Below are positions 7,968-17,224 of a stretch of DNA of 20,101 nucleotides, one piece after another (positions within the stretch are counted from its first letter, which is position 1; each line of letters starts with the position of its first letter). The notes under the pieces were generated by a model. It was not told where the DNA came from. It was given only the letters and a program-made list of their open reading frames with translations, and made no database searches. This stretch comes from Saprospiraceae bacterium. GTDB lineage: Bacteria > Bacteroidota > Bacteroidia > Chitinophagales > Saprospiraceae. Where the stretch lies: assembly GCA_016722285.1 (NCBI GenBank), contig JADKGI010000026.1:1-20101 (forward strand). Direction: 5' to 3'. The translations under genes were made by a program, and so were the position numbers.

Positions 7968-9476
7968 ATGACCCAGGATCTCGAAAAAACCCTTTGGGCG
8001 ACAGCAGATAAACTCCGTAACAACATGGATGCTGCCGAATACAAACACATTGTACTTGGTCTGATATTCCTGAAGTATATCTCTGATAGTTTTGAAGATT
8101 TATACAATAAACTCAAAGAAGATAAACATTCTGATGCCGAAGATAAGGATGAATACTTAGCTGAAAACGTATTCTATGTTCCCCCTTCTGCCAGATGGAA
8201 TTTTCTGCAACACCAGAGAGCAAAATTACCTACAATAGGAAAAGATATCGATGATGCTATGGATGCCATCGAAAAGGACAATCCGACACTCAAAGGAGTA
8301 TTGCCTAAAGATTATGCACGTCCGGCACTGGATAAAAAAAGGTTGGGTGAACTCGTGGACCTTATAGGCAACATTGGATTTAAAGAAAAAGGACATAGCA
8401 GCAAGGATCTATTGGGCAGAGTGTATGAATACTTCTTGGGCATGTTTGCGGATGCAGAAGGCAAACGTGGTGGCCAGTTCTACACACCTGAAAGTATCGT
8501 AAAATTATTGGTTGAAATGCTTGAACCGTACAACGGTCGTATATATGACGGCTGCTGCGGCAGCGGGGGTATGTTTGTACAAAGTGAGAAATTCCTGCAA
8601 GCACATGGTGGTCGTATTGATGACATAGCAGTTTATGGTCAGGAAAGCAATCCCACCACCTATAAACTGGCTAAGATGAACCTGGCCATTAGGGGCATTG
8701 ATGCCAAAATTGAATTAGGAGATTCTTTTCATAATGACAGGCACAAAGATCTAAAGGCTGATTATATTATTGCCAATCCACCTTTCAATATCTCTGATTG
8801 GGGTGGGGAGCAACTTCAGGACAGCCATTTATGGAAATATGGTGTACCACCTGCAGGAAATGCCAATTATGCATGGTTGCAGCTCTTTATCAACAAACTA
8901 AGCCCAACAGGTACAGCAGGCATAGTATTGGCAAATGGCTCTATGACTACCAATGCCGGTACAGAAAATCTGATCAGAAAACAACTCATAGAAGAAGGTT
9001 TAGTTGATTGTATGGTAGCTTTACCCACTCAGCTATTCTACAATACCCAGATACCGGCTTGTTTATGGTTTTTGGCTCGAAATAGAAAAAATCATAAGTT
9101 CAGAGATCGAAGCAATGAGATACTTTTTATAGATGCCCGTAAAACTGGCCATATGACCAGTCGTAAAAACAAAGCATTTACAGATGATGATATAGATAAA
9201 ATCGCTGGTGTCTACCACAATTGGAGAAACAAAGATGGGCAATATTTAGATATACAAGGCTTTTGTAAGTCGGCTACTATCTCAGAAGTGGAAGCTAATA
9301 ATTATGTACTTACACCCGGGAGATATGTTGGAACAGAAGAAGTAGAAGACGATGGTATTTCTTATGATGAAAAGATAGCTACCATTTCCGAAAACCTGAA
9401 AGGTTATTTTGAACAATCTATTGAACTTCAGGAAAGAATTAAATCTAATTTATTAAAAATAGGAATAGAAATATAA
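7968..9476 (+). CDS. hsdM: Type I restriction-modification DNA methyltransferase subunit M
   Basis: This subunit transfers a methyl group from S-adenosylmethionine to adenine in the site chosen by HsdS, and is also part of the restriction complex. The 502-residue product is complete and uninterrupted. An HsdM_N domain occupies the first ~130 residues (LEKTLWATADKLRNNMD, LKYISDSFE). The N6-adenine methyltransferase domain follows: GRVYEYFLGMFA, GGQFYTPESIVKLLVEML, SAM-binding motif I DGCCGSGGMF (about 194-203), YGQESNPTTYKLAKMNL, and catalytic motif IV NPPF (270-273). ATG 7968 lies 27 bases after the -7 box. It is the first gene of the hsd locus and one of the few clean frames in the window. 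Without a working HsdS partner encoded here, its specificity must come from elsewhere or it is idle. Confidence 0.97.
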   Translation: MTQDLEKTLWATADKLRNNMDAAEYKHIVLGLIFLKYISDSFEDLYNKLKEDKHSDAEDKDEYLAENVFYVPPSARWNFLQHQRAKLPTIGKDIDDAMDAIEKDNPTLKGVLPKDYARPALDKKRLGELVDLIGNIGFKEKGHSSKDLLGRVYEYFLGMFADAEGKRGGQFYTPESIVKLLVEMLEPYNGRIYDGCCGSGGMFVQSEKFLQAHGGRIDDIAVYGQESNPTTYKLAKMNLAIRGIDAKIELGDSFHNDRHKDLKADYIIANPPFNISDWGGEQLQDSHLWKYGVPPAGNANYAWLQLFINKLSPTGTAGIVLANGSMTTNAGTENLIRKQLIEEGLVDCMVALPTQLFYNTQIPACLWFLARNRKNHKFRDRSNEILFIDARKTGHMTSRKNKAFTDDDIDKIAGVYHNWRNKDGQYLDIQGFCKSATISEVEANNYVLTPGRYVGTEEVEDDGISYDEKIATISENLKGYFEQSIELQERIKSNLLKIGIEI

Positions 9477-9560
9477 TGCAAAACTAATACACAATTAAGA
9501 TTAAGAAAAAGTGTATTTCAATTTATGAAAAGGTTAGTAGTATTTGTGTTTATAAAAAGT

Positions 9561-9626
9561 ATAAAAATGGACATTAAAAATATTGATAAAAATATTACAC
9601 TTTCTCCAATAAAAATGGACATTAAA
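9561..9626 (+). repeat. 18-bp direct repeat between hsdM and the DUF2971 gene
   Basis: ATAAAAATGGACATTAAA occurs at 9561-9578 and 9609-9626, exactly 48 bases apart and so in phase. Both copies lie in a 43-codon open frame (9525-9656, MKRLVVFVFIKSIKMDIKN and onwards) that ends in tandem stops. The small frame has no recognisable domain; it may be a leader peptide, a displaced gene start or chance. The repeat looks like a local duplication. Confidence 0.5.
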
Positions 9627-9659
9627 GACAGGTATGTAGTTATTAGATTCCAATAATAA

Positions 9660-10327
9660 ATTATAGAACTTTTTTGTAAGGATCATAAATATATTTATCG
9701 ATTCGTGCCATTTGAATGGTTTTTAGATATTCTTCATAAAAAGCACCTTGCTTTTATATCTCCATCTAAATGGAATGACCCATTTGATAATTTTTTATTT
9801 GAAAGAAGTACAATTAATCCCAATACATTTCTTAACAAATTATATGTCGGCTGCTTTACTTTAAATCCGCATAAGTCAGGCTTATTGGAAACTTATGACC
9901 TGAAGGGTATTCAGTTCGAATTAGGTTTGAGACAAAGAAACTTTTTGATTTAATAAAAAACTTGCCGGATAGATCTTGGTTTGGAAAACTTAATTATAGG
10001 AAGGAAACAGAGATTATTGAAATTTTCCAAAATACAAATGGATTAAGAGATTCCTTAGAACAAACTGACATTAATGATATATTTTTAGATGTTTTTACTT
10101 TAAAAAAACCTTTGAATACGAAAATGAAGTTCGTATTATTCTTGAATCAAATCATTTAAAGGAAGGAGGCAAGAAAAGTTAATATAGATTTGAAGGATTT
10201 AATTAGTGATATTTATCTTGATCCAAGAATAAAACCTAATGAAGAAATAGCATTTAAAAAATATATTAAGGATTTTGGCTTAGATGTTCGAAAATCTCAG
10301 CTTTTTCAGAATAAGTTGCTCGTATAA
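9660..10327 (+). pseudogene. DUF2971 family protein, frameshifted
   Basis: Restoring the frame gives KYIYRFVPFEWFLDILHKKH, LAFISPSKWNDPFDNFLFE, YVGCFTLNPHKSGLLETY, then DLIKNLPDRSWFGKLNY, KPFEYENEVRIILESN and ISDIYLDPRIKPNEE. The motifs W-N-D-P-F-D, C-F-T, E-N-E-V-R-I-I and I-Y-L-D-P-R-I in that order are the hallmark of DUF2971. Breaks lie near 9925, at the T3 run 10111-10113 and at about 10177. The start is unclear: the frame is open from 9660 but lacks an ATG, and GTG 9705 would cut off the conserved Y-R. DUF2971 proteins are often neighbours of defence genes; their activity is not established to my knowledge. It sits between hsdM and hsdS, and its C-terminus runs straight into hsdS sequence, suggesting a deletion junction near 10300. 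Confidence 0.75.
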
Positions 10328-11347
10328 CACCCTGTCTTGGAAAAATGGTAAAATATGCCAAGTTAAAGGATTGAAAGAATGGCAAGAGATTTGGCTCTAC
10401 AGAGTTCTTAGTCTTTAGGGGTAAAGACGGAATTTCTGATACAGATTTTGTTTTTTATCTATCTCGATATGATGAAGTGAGAAGATTTGCTGAACAAAAT
10501 ATGGTTGGTACTTCAGGAAGACAAAGGGTATCTTGGCAAGCCTTTGAAAATTTATCTTTATCTCTCCCCGACCTCCCCACCCAAACCACCATTGCAGAAA
10601 TCCTATCATCCCTTGACGACAAAATAGAACTCAACAACAAAATAAATCAGGAAATCGAAGCCCTTGCGCAGACCCTATTCAAGCACTGGTTTATAGATTT
10701 TGAGTTTCCTGATGAAAATGGCAATCCTTACAAATCATCAGGTGGTAAATGGTAGATAGTGAGTTAGGCGAATTCTGAAAGGGTGTGAAGTAGAAACACT
10801 AAATGAACTGACTTAACTTATCGGGGATATCTTATATAAACCAGAAGTTTCAAAAGAAGATGGTTAACCTTTTGTTATTTTAAAGGGTTTTGATTTATGG
10901 AACATTTAGACAAGATGGTTTAAAATGTACAATGTGAAATAAAAAGATAGCTAAAAATTTGAGATATTAATAGCGTAAGAGATTTGACGCAAGATATTAA
11001 TTTTGGCTGAAATTTTGTTGTTGTTGATGCGTTGATTGGCCTTCGATCTTCACATGCCAAAATTACTTTCAAATGCCATTTATAAAATCTATAATTGCTA
11101 TGAATTAAAACTTTCATATGAAATGAAGGATTGATTTTTGGTTCAAGTAAACAGTTATGCTTTTAAGCGACAAGGATTAAAGACTATTATTCCAACTCCT
11201 ACAATCTTGTTCAAACTATCTAATAGACTAATTGAAGATATATTTTTAAATACAATAAATTCTAATATAAAAGAAGTCAAGAATTTCTCTTCTAAGAGAC
11301 ACTCTATTCCTAAGCTCATTTCGGGAGTTAGAAATAAAAAATGTTAA
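10300..11347 (+). pseudogene. hsdS: Type I restriction-modification specificity subunit S, degraded
   Basis: HsdS carries two target-recognition domains (TRDs) that choose the DNA sequence. Only pieces remain. The tail of TRD1 is readable with corrections: ARITPCLENGKICQVKG, FGSTEFLVFRGKDG, then SRYDEVRRFAEQNMVGTSGR. The central conserved helix follows intact (10477-10755): LPTQTTIAEILSSLDDKIEL, INQEIEALAQTLFKHWFIDF. The start of the second half reads GGKMVDSELGE if one A is added at 10747-10749, after which stops accumulate (for example in the reading LNELT-stop-LIGDILYKPE). The C-terminus is recognisable at 11138-11347, ending in IPKLISGVR, the typical HsdS tail. The N-terminal ~150 residues are missing, replaced by the DUF2971 gene. 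The combination of large deletion, stops and shifts makes genuine loss of function likely. Confidence 0.8.
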
Positions 11348-11385
11348 TGTTTGAAATTAATTAACCATTTAGGTAAATAAATATG

Positions 11386-11393
11386 TAACTTTG
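11386..11393 (+). promoter_or_regulatory. -7 element ahead of higB
   Basis: TAACTTTG matches TAnnTTTG and ends 3 bases before the proposed GTG start of higB. Transcription would begin at or inside the start codon, implying a leaderless message if GTG 11396 is correct. A well-spaced -33 TTG is not evident. Confidence 0.4.
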
Positions 11394-11395
11394 CT

Positions 11396-11720
11396 GTGGA
11401 AATATCGTTTAAGAATAATAAGTTAGAAAAGTCATTTACCAGATATAAAAGTTTTATCGGCGACTTACGGCTCAATGGCTAAAAAGGTTAAAGAGAGATA
11501 TGAGACCTTTGTGCAGCCGATAACCTTTGGGTAATATCACAATATCAGTTCTCAGGCTTCATAAGCAAGGAAATAATGGAATATGGTCAATTGACATTCA
11601 AAAAATTGGAGAATACTTTTTACAATAGACCATGATCCTGTACCTCAAACAGAAAATGATGGTATAGATTTTAGAGCAATAGAAATCATAAAAATAGAAT
11701 CGGTTATAGATCCGCACTAA
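11396..11720 (+). pseudogene. higB: HigB/RelE-like killer toxin, frameshifted
   Basis: Small toxins of this family are ribosome-dependent mRNA nucleases paired with a HigA antitoxin. The start GTG 11396 gives VEISFKNNKLEKSFT, the standard N-terminus (usually ME-I-x-F-x-x-x-K-L-E-K). Later parts read TYGSMAKKVKERYETF, then LRLHK, NGIWSIDIQ, and, after adding an A at the A6 run 11600-11605, KNWRILFTIDHDPVPQTENDG and IEIIKIESVIDPH to the stop at 11718-11720. That is about 108 residues, the normal size. At least three one-base breaks interrupt it. It is 14 bases upstream of the higA-immA gene, the usual order for this module, and both are embedded between hsdS and hsdR. Confidence 0.68.
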
Positions 11721-11734
11721 GCACAACCAAAACA

Positions 11735-12843
11735 ATGGATACCTTACAATTAAAAAAATCATTACTCAGCACTCCAGGAGAAAGAATCCAGGAGCACATA
11801 GATTTTACCGGGATGTCACAGGCAGAATTGGCTGAGAGATTGGGCAGGTCTGTGCCCAAACTAAATGAACTCATCAAAGGGAAAGCACCTATCACAAAAG
11901 AAACAGCATCCAAATTAGAGTTTGTGTTGGGAGTTCCAGCCAGTTTTTGGCTAAATCTCGAAAAAATTTATCAGGAAGAATTATTGCAAATCGAACAATT
12001 AGAATTTTTAGAAACGTGCAAATCTTGGGTGTCTGGCTTTCCTATTGTTGCATTAAAAAATGAATTTGCTACCTTCTACAAATAAAATTTCAGAGCTTGC
12101 AGAAGCCCTACTCAAGTTTTTTTAGAGTGGCATCACCCACAGAGTGGTCCAGAATATATGAAGGTGATTCATTGGCTTTTAAAATCGAACTTCGGCACAC
12201 GACCGATCCCAAAGCAATTTCTGCTTGGTTGCGCATCGGAGAGTTGCAAGCTGAAAGAATTAAACTTGCTGATTTCGATAAGAAAAAATTAACAGATGCA
12301 TTGCCAGCTATTCAGGATGTAGCATTAAGACATCCCACGAATTGGTTGAATCTTCTGCAGTCTATCTGTTCATCATTTGGAGTAGCTTTGGTTTATTCAC
12401 CTTGCCTTTCGAAAGCTCCTATTTATGGTGCAGCACGATGGACAAAGAATAAAACATTACCACTTATCCAGCTCACGGATAGAAATAAAGATTATAATTC
12501 TTTTTGGTTCAGTTTTTACCATGAGCTGGGACATATCCGATACCACAATAAATCTGACATATTTATAGATGGTCTTGCTGAAATATCACCTGATAAAGAA
12601 AAGGAAAAGGAAGCTGATGATTTTGCTTCTCGAATGCTTATATCAGATGCTGTATAAGAAATAGAATTTGACACAAATTTTAATTCATCAATTGCATTAA
12701 AGCAGTTTGCAGCTACAAATAATATAAACATTAGTATATTAGTGTCACAGTTGCAAAGGATGGAAAAAGTTAGGTATGATGATATCGCTGCCAACAAACT
12801 AAAAACTAAGGTTGAGTTTGAACCAATCCAATTTGAAAGATAA
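11735..12843 (+). pseudogene. higA: HigA-type HTH antitoxin fused to ImmA/IrrE peptidase domain, broken
   Basis: The N-terminal part (ATG 11735) has the HigA helix-turn-helix: GERIQEHIDFTGMSQAELAE, LNELIKGKAPIT, LGVPASFWLNLE. This would bind HigB and its promoter. The C-terminal part is an ImmA/IrrE zinc metallopeptidase: AISAWLRIGELQAE, YGAARWTKNKTLPLIQLT, zinc motif HELGH (from 12520) and a downstream E-x-x-x-D-x-F-A-S (KEADDFASRML). The frame breaks near 12068 (reading resumes as LPSTNKISELAEALLKFF) and again at the T7 run 12117-12123. A TAA at 12655-12657 interrupts the end in frame; beyond it the reading EIEFDTNFNSSIALKQFAAT continues to 12841-12843. Restored length is about 369 residues, matching the known HTH-ImmA fusions. 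It ends 6 bases before hsdR, so co-transcription is likely. Confidence 0.8.
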
Positions 12844-12849
12844 AATATA

Positions 12850-15800
12850 ATGGCAGTAATATCAGAAGATCATATCGAGCAAGTAGTCATTCAGGAATTC
12901 ATCGATTTGGGCTATCAGTATATCAATGGAGCTGATATTTCACCTGATGGTTTGTTTCAGGAAAGAGAATATCACGAAGTAGTATTGAAAAGCCGTTTGC
13001 AAAAAGCCATTGCTCAGTTAAATCCTACCATTCCGGCAGATGCACAGGAAGAAGCGTTTCGCAAAGTCCTGAGATCAGACAGCCCGAATTTATTTCAGAA
13101 CAATTATCATTTTCACAAATACCTGACAGATGGTATAGATATCGAATACCGCAAAGGCGACCGTATAGCAGGAGATAAAGTTTGGCTGATAGATTACACA
13201 CATCCGGAAAACAATGAGTTTCTGGTCATCAATCAGTTTACCATCATCGAAGGCAATGTCAACAAACGACCTGACATCATATTATTTATCAATGGACTAC
13301 CATTGGTTGTTATCGAACTTAAAAATGCTTCTGATGAAAATGCTACTCTCAAGTCAGCATTTCAGCAACTCCAGACCTATAAGCAAGCCATTCCAGGGCT
13401 CTTTCAATATAATGCTTTACTCATTGCTTCTGATGGATGGGATGCGCTGTATGGCTCTCTGACAGCCCCAAGACAGTTTTTTGTACCTTGAAGTCTATAG
13501 ATGGTCAGGTAGTGGCCGATGATGATATCCCACAGATGGAAGTAATGGCCAAAGGTATGCTCAACAAGTCAGTCCTCATTGATTTAATACGTCATTTTAT
13601 ACTTTTCCATCAGAATAAGGACGAGATAATAAAGATTGTCCCACGATATCATCAATATTTTGCCGTAAACAAAGCTGTAATTACAACCACAAAAGCCACA
13701 GCAAATAATGGTGACCAGAGAGCAGGTGTGGTATGGCATACACAAGGTTCAGGCAAAAGCCTTACTATGGTGTTTTATGCTGGAAAATTAGTTTTGGGAT
13801 TAAATAATCCTACATTGGTAGTACTCACAGACCGCAATGATTTGGATGATCAGCTATTTGATACATTTTCACTTAGCCAGGATTTGCTCAGACAAACTCC
13901 GGTACAGGCAGAAAACAGAGACCATCTTAAAGCATTGCTTAGTGTGACATCAGGGGGAATTGTTTTTACGACCATTCAGAAATTCCTTCCGGAAATAGAA
14001 GAAAGGATAGAAACCGGTGATGGAAAATTTAAAAACATAAAAGGACAGTTTGAAGAATTATCAGACCGCAGGAATATAGTTGTGATTGCTGACGAAGCCC
14101 ACCGAAGCCAATATGACTTTATGGATGGTTTTGCAAAACACATGCGAGATGCGCTTGCCAACGCTTCATTTATTGGTTTTACAGGTACACCCATTGAAAA
14201 TACGGATAAAAATACACAAGCAGTATTCGGAGATTATATAGATGTATATGATATACAACAGGCAGTAGAAGACGGAGCTACGGTCAGGATTTATTATGAA
14301 AACAGACTGGCAAAAATTAAACTCAAAGATGATGAAATACCAAGAATAGATGCTGATTTTGAAGAACTCACCGAAAACGAAGAACTCACAGGCAGACAAA
14401 AATTAAAAGCCAAATGGGCCAGATTGGAAGCCATTGTAGGCAATGAACATCGTCTGGAGTTGATCGCAGCTGATATTATCCAACATTTCGAATCCAGAAA
14501 TGCTGTTTTGGATGGTAAAGCGATGATCGTGTGTATGAGTAGAAGGATATGTGTAGATTTATATGCAGCTATAGAGAAGATCCGCCCGGAATGGCACAGT
14601 GATGATGATTCAGAAGGAGTAATTAAAGTTGTAATGACTGGGTCCTCATCAGACCCATTACCTTTTCAAAGACACATCAGAAATAAACTTAAAAGAAAAG
14701 CAGTAGGTGACAGACTTAAAGATCCTAAAGACAAGCTAAAACTTGCCATAGTCCGGGATATGTGGCTTACCGGATTTGACGCGCCCAGTATGCATACATT
14801 GTATATTGATAAGCCTATGAAAGGTCATAACCTGATGCAAGCCATAGCAAGAGTCAACAGGGTATATAAAGATAAAGAAGGTGGTTTGGTGGTTGATTAC
14901 ATCGGCATAGCCACCGATCTGAAAAAAGCACTTTCAGTCTATACAGAAAGTGGTGGTAAAGGCAAACCTGCATTTGATCAGGAAGAAGCTGCATCAGTGA
15001 TGATGGGTAAATATGAAATTGTCGCACAGATGTTTTCTGAAAGACCTGTTGATCCTACCCAATCGGTGGGCCTGGACTATATGTCATTTTTTAGTTTGAC
15101 AGCTAAGGAGAAACTTTATTTCCCTATCAAAGCAGCCAACTATATTTTGGGTTTGGATAATGGAAAGGATAGATTTGTCAATTCTGTTTCTGCCTTGTCA
15201 AAGTCCTTCGCCATTTCTGTGCCACATCCTTATACCGTTGAAATCAGGGATGAAGTCGGATTGTTTCAAGCCATCAAAGCCAGAATAGTTAAAGTTACGC
15301 AGCCCACTGGCACCAAAACGGATGAAGAACTCGAAACCGCAATCAAACAAATATTGTCAGATGCCATTGTATCTGATGAAGTTGTTGATATATTTGACGC
15401 AGCAGGTTTAAAAAAACCGGACATATCTATTTTGTCTGATGAGTTTCTGGCAGAAGTGAAAGGAATGGAACACAAAAACCTTGCTTTAGAATTACTTAAA
15501 AAATTACTCAATGACGAAATAAAAACAAGGCAGAAAACCAATTTGGTAGAATCAAAGAAGTTCTCAGCAATGTTGGAACAGGCAGTCAAAAACTATCAGA
15601 ATAATCTCATTACATCAGCTCAGGTAATAGAAGAAATGATACGTCTTGCAAAAGACATCAAAGAAGCAGACCGCAAAGGAGTGGATTTAGGATTGGATTT
15701 CAGAGAGTATGCATTTTACTCCGCATTGGAAGTGAGCAATTCGGCAGTAGCAATATTAGGTGATGAAGTTTTACGGCACATCGCAAGAGAATTGGTAGAT

Positions 15801-16037
15801 ACAGTAAGAAGAAATACAAGCATCGATTGGACAGTAAGAGAGAATGTACAAGCCAAAATGCGTATAGCTGTCAAAAAGATACTCCGTAAACATGGCTATC
15901 CACCTGATATGGAACTCAAAGCCACAGAAACAGTCATCGAGCAGGCAAAACTATTGGCAGATCAACTATCAGAAGCTAAAGAATATAATATTCGGTTTGA
16001 TGATGAAACAAGTTTGGCAGCTGAGCCGGAGAATTAA
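12850..16037 (+). pseudogene. hsdR: Type I restriction endonuclease subunit R, single frameshift
   Basis: HsdR translocates DNA with ATP and cuts it when the site is unmethylated. ATG 12850 begins MAVISEDHIEQVVIQEFIDL. The N-terminal nuclease domain has the PD-(D/E)xK motif: PDIILF (Asp142) and VVIELK (Glu156, Lys158). The frame stops at TGA 13489-13491, in FFVP-stop. Inserting one G there gives FFVPWKSIDGQVV, restoring the conserved P-W-x-x-I-D-G. The helicase part then runs uninterrupted to 16037: Walker A GVVWHTQGSGKSLTMVFY, DEAH in VVIADEAHRSQYDF, FIGFTGTPIE, DMWLTGFDAPSMHTLYIDKP, MQAIARVNRVYKDKEGG, and a C-terminal helical region that contacts the methyltransferase. Total about 1062 residues, normal for the family. 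A single G loss in an otherwise perfect gene looks like a recent mutation or an assembly error. Confidence 0.93.
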
Positions 16038-16225
16038 AAATAGTATAATATGATAATAACTTATAGCCTTGATAACACCCGATTTGATTTAAATTCTGTA
16101 CCCTTGTCTGGACAAGATAAACTTTGGTTTTTGTAAAATAAAAGTGTAAAACTTTTAGCATGATAGATATTTTCATTTTAAAATAATTATTTTTAAATTA
16201 CAGTAATTTTTTTTTAAATTTTTAA

Positions 16226-16254
16226 TTACTTATAAGTAAAATAGATTACCTTTG
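16226..16254 (+). promoter_or_regulatory. Palindromic operator and -7 box of the toxin-like gene
   Basis: TTACTTATAAGTAA (16226-16239) is a perfect 14-bp palindrome, followed by TACCTTTG (16247-16254), a match to TAnnTTTG. A palindrome just upstream of the -7 box is typical of operators of autoregulated toxin-antitoxin modules. No -33 TTG at good spacing is visible, so the promoter may be weak or activator-dependent. The gap between hsdR and this site (16038-16225) otherwise holds only a 28-codon frame at 16050 (MIITYSLDNTRF and onwards), perhaps a gene fragment. Confidence 0.5.
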
Positions 16255-16263
16255 CGGCACAAT

Positions 16264-16752
16264 ATTAAAAATTGTAAATTAGTTAAAATTGATCGTTTAA
16301 GTGGGAATAGAGCATCAATATACTCAATTGCTATAAATGGCGAAAATGATACTTTGTTAGATAAGTTTGTTAATGACAACCTAAATTCATTTAAAAGTGA
16401 AACAAAAGATATATTAATGCGTTTAACAACAATAGGAAAGTCAACTGGTGCTAGAACCCAATTTTTCAAAGAAAACGAAGGAAGTCCTGGCGATGGAGTT
16501 TGTGCACTTTTCGACGATCCAGACAGCAATTTAAGATTATATTGTATAAAATACGGCAGCCAATTAATTATTGTAGGGTATGGTGGACCAAAGTCGAAAG
16601 ACATTAGAGAATTTCAACAAGATCCAGTTTTAACATCAAGTAATTATGATCTTAGATGGCTTCCTTTCCCAAATCACAGAAAGAATAAAAAAGTAAAGGA
16701 AATTCGGTATATAAATAATGGCTTTGATTTTGATGGAGTATTTAGAGTTTAA
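16264..16752 (+). CDS. Toxin-like protein of a toxin-antitoxin-chaperone type locus
   Basis: The frame reads IKNCKLVKIDRLSGNRASIY, DTLLDKFVNDNLNSFKSE, LTTIGKSTGARTQFFK, GSPGDGVCALFDDP, LRLYCIKYGSQLIIVGYGGP and FDFDGVFRV, about 160 residues. From memory, proteins with G-A-R-x-x-F-F-K, P-G-D-G-V-x-A-L and L-R-L-Y-C-I-x-Y-G-x-x-L-x-I-V-G-x-G-G-P-K are common in Bacteroidota, usually followed by an XRE-type HTH antitoxin and a SecB-like protein. The compact beta-strand pattern resembles RelE/HigB-like toxins. No ATG is present at the start: the frame is open from TTG 16252, but that codon lies in the -7 box, so ATT 16264 or a TTG-less leaderless start is possible. No HTH gene follows; the SecB-like gene begins 18 bases after its stop. 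Function is inferred from context. Confidence 0.55.
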   Translation: MKNCKLVKIDRLSGNRASIYSIAINGENDTLLDKFVNDNLNSFKSETKDILMRLTTIGKSTGARTQFFKENEGSPGDGVCALFDDPDSNLRLYCIKYGSQLIIVGYGGPKSKDIREFQQDPVLTSSNYDLRWLPFPNHRKNKKVKEIRYINNGFDFDGVFRV

Positions 16753-16770
16753 TGAAGATATAATAGAATA

Positions 16771-17224
16771 ATGAAAGTAGAATATAAAAGTGCCCTAGAC
16801 AGTCTATTGGATGAAATAACAACTATAGGAAGCAAATAGGTTTTCAAATAAAAGCCATAGAATTAATTGATTCATCATTTACTTCCCAGAATAAACCAAG
16901 TTCTGAAAATCCTAATTTTCAATTTGAAATTAATTTAGAACACAGAATTAGCCAAGAAAACAATATTATTGTAGTTCTATGCAGTAAAACCGTATTTATG
17001 GATTCTAAAGAAAATATGATTGGAACCCTAAAGCAAGTTGTGTATATCAAGTTGAATCATTATCATCATATTTTGATAAAAGAAAAAAGTATTTAATTTA
17101 CCAGACCAATTTATTAACACTATTAATAGTATTTCTATTTCTACTACAAAGTCATAATGTTTACAATGTTCAAAGGAACAAATCTTCACAATGCTATACT
17201 TCTATTGTAAATCCGAGCTCTTAG
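16771..17224 (+). pseudogene. SecB-like chaperone, frameshifted
   Basis: ATG 16771 gives MKVEYKSALDSLLDEI; adding an A at 16818-16819 leads into NNYRKQIGFQIKAIELIDSS, then FQFEINLEHRISQENNIIVV, a chain of beta strands. Later pieces read YQVESLSSYFDKRKK, FNLPDQFINTINSISISTT and, near the end, MFTMFKGTNLHNAILPIVNP with one correction, stopping at 17222-17224. The C-terminal signature (S-T-T-x-x-x-x, K-G-T-x-L-x-N-x-x-L-P-I-V-x-P) is what marks SecB-like proteins of toxin-antitoxin-chaperone modules, where the chaperone stabilises the antitoxin. Restored length is about 150 residues, as in that family. Breaks near 16818, 17045, 17090, 17150 and 17200. The assignment rests on remembered family patterns, not an alignment. 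Confidence 0.5.

Noticed and set aside
11191..11202. ACTCCTACAA shared with the candidate attachment site at 1266-1275, as a possible second attachment site.
   Set aside because: Only 10 bases match, it lies inside hsdS coding sequence, and flanks differ.
13476..13491. Programmed -1 frameshift in hsdR at the T6 run 13477-13482.
   Set aside because: A shift there would replace the conserved V-P-W with C-T-L, whereas inserting one G at 13490 restores the family sequence P-W-K-S-I-D-G exactly. Loss of a base explains it better.
14166..14399. Minus-strand open frames opposite hsdR (also 15266-15589 and 13976-14194).
   Set aside because: They are shadows of a strongly conserved helicase reading frame on the plus strand.
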